From: Actinopolyspora lacussalsi
GTDB lineage: Bacteria > Actinomycetota > Actinomycetes > Mycobacteriales > Pseudonocardiaceae
Assembly (NCBI GenBank): GCA_030803735.1
Contig: JAURUC010000001.1
Span: 1,559,501-1,623,500, forward strand
DNA length: 64,000 bases
Direction of reading: 5' to 3'
Positions 9,361 to 18,329 of this stretch are shown here, in pieces. A model generated the notes under the pieces. That model worked only from the letters and a program-made list of their open reading frames with translations, had not been told where the DNA came from and did no database searches. Numbering within the stretch: the first letter of the stretch is position 1; the number at the start of each line of letters is the position of its first letter. Made by a program: the position numbers and the translations under genes.

Positions 9361-9765
9361 TTACTTCATCGCCTGCAGCAGTTGTTCGCAGGCCCGCTCG
9401 CAACGGCGGCAGGCCTCGGCGCACAACCGGCAGTGTTCGTGCATATCGGCATGGCTTTCGCATTCTTTGGCGCAAGTGGCGCAGGACTCGCGGCACGCCT
9501 CCAGTTGGCCTTTCGACGTCGGCGCGTCGTAGGCGGTCTGTCGGGACAGGACACGGGTGGTCACCGCACAGATGTCCGCGCAGTCCAGATCGAGACGCAC
9601 GCACCGACGCAGATTCTGCAGGTCGTCTTCGGACAGGCACGCGTCGGCACACGCGGTGCAGGCTTGGGCGCACTCCACGCACGCCTCGATACAGGCGCTG
9701 AGGACCTCGCGATCCACATGACCCGCCCAGGGGTGGGTCTCCAGAAGTTGTTTCGAGTACGGCAT
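9361..9765 (-). CDS. Four-helix-bundle copper-storage protein (Csp-like)
   Basis: A 134-residue protein with 18 cysteines. Many are in CxxxC spacing along predicted helices (for example SACIEACVECAQACTAC and CRLCAEACRRCERAC). That pattern and length match cytosolic Csp3-type copper-storage proteins, which bind many Cu(I) ions inside a helical bundle. There is no signal peptide, so it should be cytosolic. GGAGGAGG lies directly upstream of the ATG at 9765. No copper exporter or regulator is adjacent. Confidence 0.85.
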   Translation of the reverse strand: MPYSKQLLETHPWAGHVDREVLSACIEACVECAQACTACADACLSEDDLQNLRRCVRLDLDCADICAVTTRVLSRQTAYDAPTSKGQLEACRESCATCAKECESHADMHEHCRLCAEACRRCERACEQLLQAMK

Positions 9766-10726
9766 ACCCTCCTCCTTCCGCGATCAGCCACCGATCGTGG
9801 CGATCGGTCCCTGTCCGGCCCGGGTCAACTCGAGAACCCCCACTCCCGGGCCACCACGAGCGGTGGTCTCGCACGCGGATCCGTGAGGGCGCAGCATCGA
9901 ACCCCACGAGGAACCACCGAACACGGATTCTGCCGGGGCGTGGGCGGGTGTGGCCGGAAAACATCGCCGAGCCACCCATCTGCCGCCGCGGTCCCGGGCC
10001 CCCAGCCTCGTCTCGGCGGCAAGCTCAGCATGCTCGCGGAGCGGGCGTGACGCAACCGGTGGCTGGATCGGCAGGCGGTGGGACCGGCGGACCGGTTCCG
10101 TGCCGGTCCGGCAGCTTCGCCCCATCCGTTTCGTGCTCGAGGGAAGGAAAGCCCGTTCGAGTGTTCGACGCCCTGGTAGGGGTGGTGGTCGGTGTATCCG
10201 CTCCGTGCCCAGCCACGCCAGCAGGGCATCCAGCCGTTCATCGGTCGACGCGAACCCCGCGAAAGCAACCAGGCCGCTCGCTGGTTCGTCGAGCACGCCC
10301 CGCGCTACCGCACCGGTTCCGACGGTTGGCCGAACGCTGGGAACTCCGCGCCGAACTCCGCCCCAGCTTCCCCATCTTCGCCGCCGCCCTCGCCCGCTAC
10401 AAAGAACTCACCAAATGAGACACTGCCTTAAGTCACCCCACAGGGTGAATCTTACTGCCCCGAATGTGCACCGTGACCTGCTCAGTCACAAGTTCGTGAT
10501 TGCTCCATGTGGAGGATCCGACTACGTACACCTGGCTGAGGTACGATCTGCTTTCGCAAGATCACACAGGATAATCCATGCAATGGAGCTGCGAGGAGTG
10601 GCGGACATGGTCGGTGGCACCGTGTGCGGATACGTGGAACAGGGTGAGCCGGAGATGCCACGTTCATCGATTCAAATATGACGCCGTACCACCCGTCCGT
10701 TGCACATCGCTGCTTAGAGGACCTTG
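9766..10726. other. Spacer with a transposase scrap
   Basis: About 960 bases between the copper-storage gene and the conservon. Apart from the decayed IS5-type transposase end at about 10200-10418, I see only out-of-frame open reading. The last 300 bases should contain the conservon promoter. Confidence 0.45.
10200..10418 (+). pseudogene. IS5-type transposase C-terminal remnant
   Basis: One frame reads GIQPFIGRREPRESN and then ARWFVEHAP. A second frame continues HRFRRLAERWELRAEL and ends FPIFAAALARYKELTK-stop. Together these match the C-terminus of IS5-family DDE transposases (the catalytic-Glu helix followed by the 'RFRRL..RWE' tail). A frameshift separates the parts and the N-terminal catalytic region is missing. 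It is a dead fragment. Confidence 0.6.
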
Positions 10727-12244
10727 ATGTCTGCACTGTTACCTACTGCCGGCTGCCTTGAGGACGATGGTCCTGAGAGCTGTTCGGATCAAGCTGCCGC
10801 GGATCTACGGAACCGCATGCTGTGGCTTGCCCTGCTGCCGGTGGTGCCGTTACTCCTCGTGCTGGGTGCTGTCACGGCTATGCTGGTGACCGTCGATCGT
10901 TCGTTCCCGGGAGCCGCACTCGCCCTTTGTGCGTTGGCGATCGCGGCGGCACTGCTGGTCGGTTTCATCGCCCTCAAGCGGACCAGGAACGGTGTCGAAC
11001 AACTCCTGCGGAAGCGCGAGGCGGTCAGACACGAGGCGGCCAGAGTTGACGCTGCCGCCACCGCTGCTGACACGGGCTCCGCAGCCGATGAGCTCTTCTC
11101 CCCGTCGTACGGCAACGACGCGCTCCAGGCCGCGTTCGCCAAGTTGGCACGGGGGCTGGAGGCCATGGCCGACCGAGCGATCACCGAAATCGACGAAGCC
11201 GAACACCAGGTGGAAGACCCTGATCTTCTCGCGCGCCTGTTCCGCGTGGACCACCTCGTCAACCTGTCTCGCCGCCAGGCGGAAAGTCTGGCCATACTCG
11301 GTGGTAAAGCGCCGCAGCGACAAACACAGGAGGACGTGAGCCTCCAGACAGTATTGCGCTCCGCCGTGGCTGAGATCGAGCACTACTCCCGGGTGAAGAT
11401 GACCGCGGTGGAGGGAACACTGAAAGGGCCCGCCACCGCTGAGGTGATTCACCTGCTGGCGGAGCTGCTGGAAAACGCCACCCAATTCTCCAGTAACAAC
11501 ACTCCTGTGGTGGTGCGGACCGAAACCGTCACGGCCGGCGTGGCCATCGAGATCCAGGACCGTGGTCTTGGTATGACGAGCGATGAGATCCACCGGTACA
11601 ACCGCCTGCTCGAGGACGCCGATCGGGTCGACCTCGACGAGCTTCTCGCGGACGGACGGATCGGGTTGTCGGTGGTCCGAGTCCTCGCGCAGCGCTACAA
11701 CATCAGGGTCCGCCTGCAAAGCAGCATCTACGGAGGGATGGAAGCGGTCGTCCTGCTGCCGGACAGCTTGCTCACCACCTCGCCCCCGGAACCCGCGCAG
11801 CCCGGTCCAACTGCCCAAGAGCTGACGCCCACGCCGCCACCTTCCGGCGGGCCACCACCGCCGGTTTCCCGTGCTCACTCTCCCAGTCGGATGCAATGGA
11901 CCGGCGACGTAGCAGCGCCCGCTGCCGAACCTTCGCCCGAAAGACACACACCGGCACCACCCACTTCTGAACCGGCGTCGACACCACCGCCGGCGCGGAC
12001 CGCTCCCCCATCGGCGGAGACGACGAGCCCACCCACGGGCGGGGAGCGCCGTCGAGGTGACGCGTCACAGCTTCCGCAACGCAGGCCCGGCACGGACAAC
12101 CTTCCGGAAGAGTTGCGGACACGACAGGAGAGCGTCACCCCGATCCCCGGCCACAACACGGGGCTGTTGAGCGCCTTCAGCCAGTCCGAGTCCGACCAGT
12201 CAGCTTCGTCAGAAGATCGGCGAAACCCTTCGACGTCCGCCTGA
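10727..12244 (+). CDS. cvnA: Conservon sensor histidine kinase-like protein
   Basis: About 505 residues. Two hydrophobic segments lie near the N-terminus (about 30-58 and 62-88). A cytoplasmic dimerisation-like helix (LFRVDHLVNLSRRQAESL) follows, then an ATPase domain with HLLAELLENATQFS (N box) and IQDRGLGMT (G box). The C-terminal 150 residues are Pro/Ser/Thr-rich and disordered. This is the sensor subunit of actinomycete conservons, membrane-bound and signalling to the GTPase encoded downstream. The ATG at 10727, 6 bases after AGAGG, is preferred over the TTG one codon earlier. It heads the operon 10727-14176. Confidence 0.9.
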   Translation: MSALLPTAGCLEDDGPESCSDQAAADLRNRMLWLALLPVVPLLLVLGAVTAMLVTVDRSFPGAALALCALAIAAALLVGFIALKRTRNGVEQLLRKREAVRHEAARVDAAATAADTGSAADELFSPSYGNDALQAAFAKLARGLEAMADRAITEIDEAEHQVEDPDLLARLFRVDHLVNLSRRQAESLAILGGKAPQRQTQEDVSLQTVLRSAVAEIEHYSRVKMTAVEGTLKGPATAEVIHLLAELLENATQFSSNNTPVVVRTETVTAGVAIEIQDRGLGMTSDEIHRYNRLLEDADRVDLDELLADGRIGLSVVRVLAQRYNIRVRLQSSIYGGMEAVVLLPDSLLTTSPPEPAQPGPTAQELTPTPPPSGGPPPPVSRAHSPSRMQWTGDVAAPAAEPSPERHTPAPPTSEPASTPPPARTAPPSAETTSPPTGGERRRGDASQLPQRRPGTDNLPEELRTRQESVTPIPGHNTGLLSAFSQSESDQSASSEDRRNPSTSA

Positions 12245-12264
12245 AACGCCCCAAGGAGTCGACC

Positions 12265-12681
12265 GTGACCCAACCACAGGATCTGACCTGGCTACTCGCG
12301 AACCTGGTCAACCAGGTTCCCCACACCCGAAGCGCCCTCTTACTGTCCACCGATGCGATCCCGCGGTTCTACCATGGTCTGGAGCGCGATGACGCGGACC
12401 GGCTGGCTTCCCTGGCCAGTCCCCTGTGCTCGCTGGTCCAGGAAGTGGGCAAATGCTTCGGGGGTGGGCACGGGATGCGCCAGGCCAATGCCGAACTCGG
12501 TGACGGCAGTATCCTGGCGATCACGGCCGCCAGCTCAGGCAGCATCCTCGCCGTCCTGGCCGACAGCACGGTCAACGCCGGGGTTCTCAGCTACGAGATG
12601 CAGCAGCTCGGCAGGAAAGTGCCCAGCAGTCTGGCCACGCCGTCACGACGTTCCCCGGCGGAGGAGAGTCGGTCGGTATGA
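12265..12681 (+). CDS. cvnB: Conservon roadblock/LC7 protein
   Basis: A 138-residue roadblock/LC7-domain protein (start TQPQDLTWLLANLVNQVP, with VLADSTVNAGVLSYEM near the end). In conservons this small subunit acts with the GTPase as a modulator. GTG start 20 bases after the kinase stop. Its stop overlaps the next start (ATGA). Confidence 0.9.
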   Translation: MTQPQDLTWLLANLVNQVPHTRSALLLSTDAIPRFYHGLERDDADRLASLASPLCSLVQEVGKCFGGGHGMRQANAELGDGSILAITAASSGSILAVLADSTVNAGVLSYEMQQLGRKVPSSLATPSRRSPAEESRSV

Positions 12682-13034
12682 GCGCATTCAACGGTCACCC
12701 GCCGCGGGAACAGGGGATACGGCCCTACCTGGTCACCAACGGGCGCACCCACCCCAGTGCGCCACTGGACCTGCTGTCCATGGTGCGCAGCACGGGGCAG
12801 GTGTCCCACGACGTGCTGGGACCCGAGCACTCCCAGACGTTGCTGCTGTGCCGTTCCCCGACCACTGTCGCCGAGGTAGCAGGACACTTGCGGCAACCCG
12901 CGGTGGTCGTCAAAATTCTGCTTTCCGATCTCATCGGCACCGGTGCGGTAACCACTCACGATCCAACCGCGACCGCTGACGTCACCCCGGACCTGATCGA
13001 GAAGGTACTCCATGGGCTTAGAAACCGACTCTGA
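12678..13034 (+). CDS. cvnC: Conservon DUF742 protein
   Basis: A 118-residue DUF742 protein. The tracts IRPYLVTNGRT and LLCRSPTTVAEVAGHLRQP, the latter a winged-helix-like part, identify it. It is a standard third member of conservons with no established enzymatic role. Its 3' end overlaps the GTPase gene by 23 bases. Confidence 0.9.
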   Translation: MSAFNGHPPREQGIRPYLVTNGRTHPSAPLDLLSMVRSTGQVSHDVLGPEHSQTLLLCRSPTTVAEVAGHLRQPAVVVKILLSDLIGTGAVTTHDPTATADVTPDLIEKVLHGLRNRL

Positions 13035-13599
13035 CGCATTCCCCTGGCAGCTCAAAATTCTCGTCGCGGGCGGATTCGGCGCCGGGAAGACAACCTTCGT
13101 CGGCGCGTCCAGTGAGATCGAGCCGTTGAACACCGAGGAGCACCTCACCACGGCCAGTGTCGACACGGACAGTCTGGCCGGTGTGGAAGGAAAGTCCACC
13201 ACCACGGTGGCCATGGATTTCGGCCGCATCACCTTCCCCGACGACAACATCGCGTTGTATCTGTTCGGCACTCCGGGCCAGGACCGCTTCTGGTTCATGT
13301 GGGACGAGCTCTCCCGCGGCACCGTCGGTGCGATAGTGCTCGCCGACACGCGTCGACTTCAGGACTGTTTCGGAGCGATCGAATTCTTCGAGCAACGGGG
13401 TATCTACTTCCTGGTCGCCGTCAACGAATTCGACAACGCGATGTACTACACCCCCGACGAGGTGCGGAACGCCCTCGCGCTGCACCTGAACGTTCCGCTG
13501 GTGATGTGCGACGCCCGCGACTCCCAAGCCGCGACCCGAACACTCATCACGCTGCTCGAACACGTATCGACGACGTCCTCACCACACCCCATCGGCTGA
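13012..13599 (+). CDS. cvnD: Conservon small GTPase
   Basis: A 195-residue Ras-like ATP/GTP-binding protein. The P-loop GGFGAGKTT is near residues 20-28, the switch-II equivalent is FGTPGQDR, and NEFD stands where NKxD is usual. This is the output switch of the conservon, thought to associate with the sensor kinase at the membrane. Its start lies inside the DUF742 gene. Confidence 0.92.
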   Translation: MGLETDSDAFPWQLKILVAGGFGAGKTTFVGASSEIEPLNTEEHLTTASVDTDSLAGVEGKSTTTVAMDFGRITFPDDNIALYLFGTPGQDRFWFMWDELSRGTVGAIVLADTRRLQDCFGAIEFFEQRGIYFLVAVNEFDNAMYYTPDEVRNALALHLNVPLVMCDARDSQAATRTLITLLEHVSTTSSPHPIG

Positions 13600-13612
13600 C
13601 CCCAGGGAGAAC

Positions 13613-14176
13613 ATGATGTCCGCCAGCAATATGCGCCTCGTAGGCACCCCACCGGATCCGAACGCTCAGCACCGGATGGAACGGTTGCGAGAACTCGGCA
13701 TCCGGGAAGAACCCGACCCGCAGTTCGATGCCCTCGCGCGCAGGCTCGCCGACGCCGCGGGCGCCCCCTACGCGATGGTGAACATCATCAGCGGACAACG
13801 GCAGTACTTCACCGGGCTGTACACGCGAGCCGAGTCCCAGACCAGTGCCGCGATGGAAGCGGCACAAACGGCCGTGTCACCGGGACGGGAGATGCCGAAA
13901 GACCACGGTTTCTGCCCGCACGTGGTGTCCCGCGGACTGCCACTCGTCCTCGGCGATGTCTGCTCCTACCCACGGTTCACCAGCAATCCCGTGGTGGATC
14001 AGATCGGGATCCGGTCCTACATGGGGGCCCCGCTCATCGACCACACCGGCCTCACACTGGGCACGGTCTGCACCGTCGCACCGGAGACCCACTCATGGGG
14101 CCGCCGCGAACTGGAGACGATCAAAGACTTCGCGGCCGAGGTGATGGAGCTGGTACACGGCCGCGAGCGGCCGTGA
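13613..14176 (+). CDS. GAF-domain protein at conservon end
   Basis: A 187-residue single GAF-domain protein (FDALARRLADAAGAPYAMVN, FCPHVVSRGLPLVLGD, YMGAPLIDHTGLTLGTVC). Many described conservons end in a cytochrome P450 (cvnE); this position here is taken by a GAF protein. It may be a small-molecule or redox sensor feeding the GTPase switch. The start follows AGGGAG; two tandem ATGs (13613, 13616) are possible. A 7-bp GC-rich hairpin (14157-14174) overlaps the stop. Confidence 0.85.
   Translation: MMSASNMRLVGTPPDPNAQHRMERLRELGIREEPDPQFDALARRLADAAGAPYAMVNIISGQRQYFTGLYTRAESQTSAAMEAAQTAVSPGREMPKDHGFCPHVVSRGLPLVLGDVCSYPRFTSNPVVDQIGIRSYMGAPLIDHTGLTLGTVCTVAPETHSWGRRELETIKDFAAEVMELVHGRERP
14157..14174 (+). 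terminator. Hairpin at the conservon end
   Basis: ACGGCCG-CGAG-CGGCCGT overlaps the GAF gene stop codon. It may assist termination of the conservon transcript, but no T-tract follows. Confidence 0.35.
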
Positions 14177-14321
14177 CGACCGAGAAGCGCACAACGTAGC
14201 GCTCATGCGGGAGTGGCGGGTCACGCTCCGGGACGCACCGGTCGACACGTCGCCCCGTTGCGGGTCCGTGTCCGCGGCGGTAGGTACATACCGGCGGACA
14301 CGGATCTCGACCGCGGCGGCG

Positions 14322-15539
14322 TCAGCTCGAACGTGGAAAGACACCGAGCTGCGAGGCCAGTCGCTCCGACCACGGGGTACGCGAGTTCCCCAGGGCCGTT
14401 TCGGCCAGCCGCAACCGTTGGATGTCGGAGGTGCCGGCGGGAGCGAAGATGTGGTGCGCGTCGCGGAGGTAACGTTCCACCGGGCTGTCGGTGCCGAGCC
14501 CGTACGCGGCGTGCACCTCCATCGCGGTCCGTGCCGAGTCGAGCGCGTACTCCACGTTGACGAGTTTGGCGTTGATCAGCTCCGCATCACACGGCACGGC
14601 GTTGTCCAGCGAGTGCGCGGCGTGATAAGCGGCCAGCCGGGCCGTCATCAGCTGGGACTGCATCTGCCCCAGTTTCTGCTGCACCGTCGGCAGCTGGGAC
14701 AACGGTTGGCCGTAGCGGTAGTGCCGCGCCGCGAAGTCGACAGTCTCCTCCACCAAGGCGCGGTGGATCCCCAACGCGACAGCGGTCAGATTGGGCCGCC
14801 CGTAGAGGATGCTGGAGCTGTAGGCCACCGCCAAGCCCTGTCCTTCGTCGCCGAGCCGGTTCTCGGCCGGGACGCGGCACTCGTCGAAGACGAGTTCGCC
14901 GTAGCTGAACCCGTGCAGCCCCATCGACGCCTGGTGCTCCCCGAGGGAGAAGCCGGGCCGGTCCGACTCCACCAAAAACGCCGACAACCCCCGGGAGCCC
15001 TCCCCGGTGCGGGCCACCACACCGTGCACGTCGCCCACGTGGCTGTTGCCCACGAAGACCTTGTGCCCGTTGAGCACGTACTCGTCACCCTCACGACGTG
15101 CGGCCGCCGTCATGCCGAGTACGTGGCCGCCGGAGTCGGGCTCGGTGACGGCGATGGTCGGTAAGCAGTGTCCCGCACTGATCTCCGGAAGCCACCGGTG
15201 CTGTTGATCCGCGTTCCCGAAGTGCAGGAGCTTCGCTACCCCCAGCTGGGAAGCCTGCACCATCGCGCCCATCGCTCCACTGACCCGCGAGAGCTCTTCG
15301 ATGATGATGGACTTCGCCAGGTGCCCCAGGCCCATTCCACCGTGCTCGGGCCCGATCGTCACTCCGATCCAGCCCTGTTCGGCGATCAGACGGGAGAGCT
15401 TGTACTGGACCGACCGAGACTGCTCCATGTCAGGAATTTGCGGGCGCACTTCGGTCTCGGCGAAGTGACGCACCTCGTCACGAAGGCGATCGTGGCTCGC
15501 AGTGGTGAACAGGCCGTCCATCTGGACTGCAACGCTCAT
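14322..15539 (-). CDS. Acyl-CoA dehydrogenase
   Basis: A full-length (about 405-residue) FAD acyl-CoA dehydrogenase. An N-terminal helical domain precedes the FAD/substrate beta domain (LPTIAVTEPDSGGHVLGM, then the tract ending YVLNGHKVFVGN). The C-terminal helical domain has YGLGTDSPVERYLRDAHH and IFAPAGTSDIQRLRLAE. I placed the start at 15539, after GGAGA; upstream in-frame codons add non-family residues. It is transcribed divergently from the lipid-synthase operon starting at 16053. It could introduce a double bond in a precursor or in the product, but that link is only positional. Confidence 0.85.
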   Translation of the reverse strand: MSVAVQMDGLFTTASHDRLRDEVRHFAETEVRPQIPDMEQSRSVQYKLSRLIAEQGWIGVTIGPEHGGMGLGHLAKSIIIEELSRVSGAMGAMVQASQLGVAKLLHFGNADQQHRWLPEISAGHCLPTIAVTEPDSGGHVLGMTAAARREGDEYVLNGHKVFVGNSHVGDVHGVVARTGEGSRGLSAFLVESDRPGFSLGEHQASMGLHGFSYGELVFDECRVPAENRLGDEGQGLAVAYSSSILYGRPNLTAVALGIHRALVEETVDFAARHYRYGQPLSQLPTVQQKLGQMQSQLMTARLAAYHAAHSLDNAVPCDAELINAKLVNVEYALDSARTAMEVHAAYGLGTDSPVERYLRDAHHIFAPAGTSDIQRLRLAETALGNSRTPWSERLASQLGVFPRSS

Positions 15540-16052
15540 ACTTCTCCAATCCCCGATCCGGTCTCCGTCGCTGCCCGCCATCCGGGGTGCACGGATGATC
15601 AACAGGCTCGCACGGGTGCTCCAGCCGAGGTACCACCTTCATGGGGATTGACCCGAGAACTCGCACCACGCGAGGTGTGATAAAGGCGACTGCTCAACGC
15701 GGCACCAGGTGCCGTGCTCCGTACTGAAAGCACACCCCTCGGAATCGCTGCGCCCCGCCGCCACACCACCTGGGCACCACCAGACCGCGATCACACCAGC
15801 CCGCTGATCGTCCACGTGCGACAGCGGCCGAAAGCACGAGGCTCGACGATTTCGACGCGACGCCGGTGCACGCGTATCCCATGAACGCCTCGCAGTACCA
15901 AACACATCAAACCGTCGCAAGAGTTTTCATTTTCACATGGCCGGATCGAGCATTTTCAAGATCAATAACTCGCAGAGTTGCTAACATGCCGGGCGCAAGA
16001 TCACGAACGACGTTTCCGACAGCGATCACGTCGTGAATTCGAAGGGCTCGGG
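15540..16052. other. Divergent promoter region
   Basis: About 510 bases between the divergent acyl-CoA dehydrogenase and the EF-hand gene, presumably holding both promoters. No gene is supported. The 15900-16000 part is noticeably AT-richer than its surroundings, consistent with a promoter. Confidence 0.45.
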
Positions 16053-16784
16053 GTGGCTGAAGCACCGAAGGACGACGAAACGACAGAGGTGACGCACGGG
16101 TCGACACTGCGCGATACCGCGGAGGTGGCGGCCGGGTCCGTGTCCGGAATGGCCATGGCGGGCGAGACAGCCGCCGAGTCCAAACCGGACGCGGCGACCA
16201 CCATCGCCGCGGCGGAGCGACTGGCGGCGAACCAGGACTCGTACCTGCGGCGCAAACAGCTGTGGATGTTCGACGTGCTGGACGACGACGGCGACGGCGC
16301 GGTGACGCCCGCCGACACGATGCAGTTCGCGCACCGCCTCGCACGGCTGACCGGCCACACCGAGGACTCGCCGCGGGCACAGCAGCTGGAAGCCACGGTG
16401 AACCGGATCTGGCACGCGCTGGTGGTCAAACCCGCGTGGGTACCGGACCCGGAGCGGCTGGACAGGGAGCAGTTCGTCACGGTGATGGCGAACAGCGTGG
16501 CGGAGACGCCGGACAAGACGCTGCAGTACATCGGCGTGGTCACGAACCTGGCTTTCGCGATGGCTGACGAGGACAACGACGGACGGGTCACCCGGGACGA
16601 CGGACTCCGGCTCGTCACGGAGGTGCTGCGCGTGGAGCGGGAGCACGCCGAGCACGCGTGGTCGGTGATGGACTCCGACGAGAACGGTTACCTCGGCTAC
16701 CCCGAGAGCCTGATGGCGGTCACCGACTTCATCATCAGCATCGACCCGCAGGCACCGGGCAACCTGGCGCTCGGACGCATCTGA
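16053..16784 (+). CDS. EF-hand calcium-binding protein
   Basis: About 243 residues with three visible EF-hand loops: DDDGDGAVTPAD, DEDNDGRVTRDD and DSDENGYLGYPE. The length and spacing suit a calmodulin-like or sarcoplasmic-type four-hand bundle with one degenerate hand. GTG at 16053 is the likely start (AAGG upstream). An earlier in-frame ATG at 15978 would add basic residues without similarity. It ends 4 bases before the PfaD-like gene, so it is the first gene of the synthase operon. A role as a calcium-dependent or structural partner of the synthase is inferred. Confidence 0.85.
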   Translation: MAEAPKDDETTEVTHGSTLRDTAEVAAGSVSGMAMAGETAAESKPDAATTIAAAERLAANQDSYLRRKQLWMFDVLDDDGDGAVTPADTMQFAHRLARLTGHTEDSPRAQQLEATVNRIWHALVVKPAWVPDPERLDREQFVTVMANSVAETPDKTLQYIGVVTNLAFAMADEDNDGRVTRDDGLRLVTEVLRVEREHAEHAWSVMDSDENGYLGYPESLMAVTDFIISIDPQAPGNLALGRI

Positions 16785-16788
16785 CGCC

Positions 16789-18312
16789 GTGACAGGAGTG
16801 TTCGACGGCGCCGGCCTCGTCGAACTCGCCCAACGGGTGACGAAGCCGGCGCACTTGGTGGCACACGAGCGGGACGGCACACTGGGACTCTCGGAACGGC
16901 CGATTCCGGGAGCTGTCGGTACGGTGCCGGCCTTGTACCCGGAGTGGCTGGGCGACCAGAGCTTCACCGAGGCGCACGACGTGCGGTTCCCCTACGTCGC
17001 GGGCGAGATGGCGCACGGCATCACCGGCCTCGAACTGGTCGAGGCCATGGCGCGGGCGGAGATGCTGGCCTTCTTCGGGGCGGCAGGGCTCGGCCTCGAA
17101 CGGCTCGACCGGGAACTGGAACGACTGCGGACCCGTCTCGCCGGGCGACGGAACTGGGGCGTCAACCTCATCCACCACCCCGACGACGCGGCCATGGAGG
17201 ACGCGGTCGCGGCGCGCCTGTTACGCGCCGGAGTACCGAAGATCTCCCTGTCGGCGTTCCTGGACATCACCCCCGCGGTGGTGCGCTGCGCGGCCTCCGG
17301 ACTGCGCACCGACGCGACGGGCCGGATCATTCGGAAGACCGCGCTGTTCGCCAAGGTCTCACGCCCGGAGACGGCCGAGCTGTTCATGTCGCCGCCCCCT
17401 CCCGGGCTGGTTCGTCGGCTCGTGGACACCGGCGAGATCACCGAGGAGGAGGGCCGTCTGGTCACCCGGATACCGGTGGCGGACGACATCACCGTCGAGG
17501 CGGACAGCGGTGGGCACACCGACGGCAGACCGCTGGTGTCGATCCTGCCCGCGATCCTGTCCCTGGCGCGGCGGAAGAGCCCGGGAGTGCGGGTGGGCGC
17601 GGCGGGCGGACTCGGCGATCCGGCCGCGGTGTCCGCGGCGTTCTCCCTCGGCGCGGCCTACGTGCTCACCGGCTCGGTGAACCAGATGTCGCGCGAGGCC
17701 GCGGTAAGCGACGAGGCGAAGGCCATGCTCGCGCAGGCCGGGGTGGCGGACGTGGCGATGGCGCCGGCGGGGGACATGTTCGAACTCGGCGCCAAGGTCC
17801 AGGTGCTGCGCCGAGGCACCATGTTCGCCGGCCGGGCGGCCCGGCTGTACCAGCTTTACCTCGAACACCCGTCGCTGGACTCGCTCCCCGCCGAGACCAG
17901 GGACTCGTTGGAACGCGAGGTCCTCGGGGCCGGCCTGGACGAGGTGTGGCGACGCACCGAGGAGTACTGGACGCAGCGCTGCCCGAGCGAGATCACCCGG
18001 GCGCAGGCGGACCCCAGGCACAGGATGGCGCTGATCTTCCGCTGGTACCTGGGTAATTCGGTCACCTGGGCGGTCGACGGCACGCCCGGCCGCCGCAGCG
18101 ACTACCAGCTGTGGTGCGGCCCCGCCGCCGGAGCGTTCAACACCTGGACCGCGGGCAGCTTCCTGGCCGAACCCGGCGGACGCACGGTCACGCAGCTCGC
18201 CCGCAACCTGCTCCAGGGAGCCGCCGTGCTCACCCGCGTGCACCAGCTGCGCACTCTCGGGGCCCGCCTCCCCTCCGATGCCTTCGACTTCCGCCCCCGC
18301 CCACTGGTTTGA
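16789..18312 (+). CDS. PfaD-like enoyl reductase
   Basis: A 507-residue flavin enoyl reductase of the PfaD/nitronate-monooxygenase-like TIM-barrel group. The barrel carries GVNLIHHPDD, IPVADDITVEADSGGHTDGR and VGAAGGLGDPAAVSAAFSLG. The C-terminal tract DPRHRMALIFRWYLGNS and QLARNLLQGAAVLTRVHQLR is characteristic of PfaD proteins working with PUFA-type synthases. It supplies the trans-acting ER for the megasynthase. GTG start 4 bases after the EF-hand stop; the next gene starts 17 bases downstream. Confidence 0.9.
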   Translation: MTGVFDGAGLVELAQRVTKPAHLVAHERDGTLGLSERPIPGAVGTVPALYPEWLGDQSFTEAHDVRFPYVAGEMAHGITGLELVEAMARAEMLAFFGAAGLGLERLDRELERLRTRLAGRRNWGVNLIHHPDDAAMEDAVAARLLRAGVPKISLSAFLDITPAVVRCAASGLRTDATGRIIRKTALFAKVSRPETAELFMSPPPPGLVRRLVDTGEITEEEGRLVTRIPVADDITVEADSGGHTDGRPLVSILPAILSLARRKSPGVRVGAAGGLGDPAAVSAAFSLGAAYVLTGSVNQMSREAAVSDEAKAMLAQAGVADVAMAPAGDMFELGAKVQVLRRGTMFAGRAARLYQLYLEHPSLDSLPAETRDSLEREVLGAGLDEVWRRTEEYWTQRCPSEITRAQADPRHRMALIFRWYLGNSVTWAVDGTPGRRSDYQLWCGPAAGAFNTWTAGSFLAEPGGRTVTQLARNLLQGAAVLTRVHQLRTLGARLPSDAFDFRPRPLV

Positions 18313-18329
18313 GAAACGGCAGAACGAAC

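Noticed and set aside
8918..9979. 353-codon minus-strand frame around the copper-storage gene
   Set aside because: It overlaps the well-supported Cys-rich gene in another frame and has no recognisable content.
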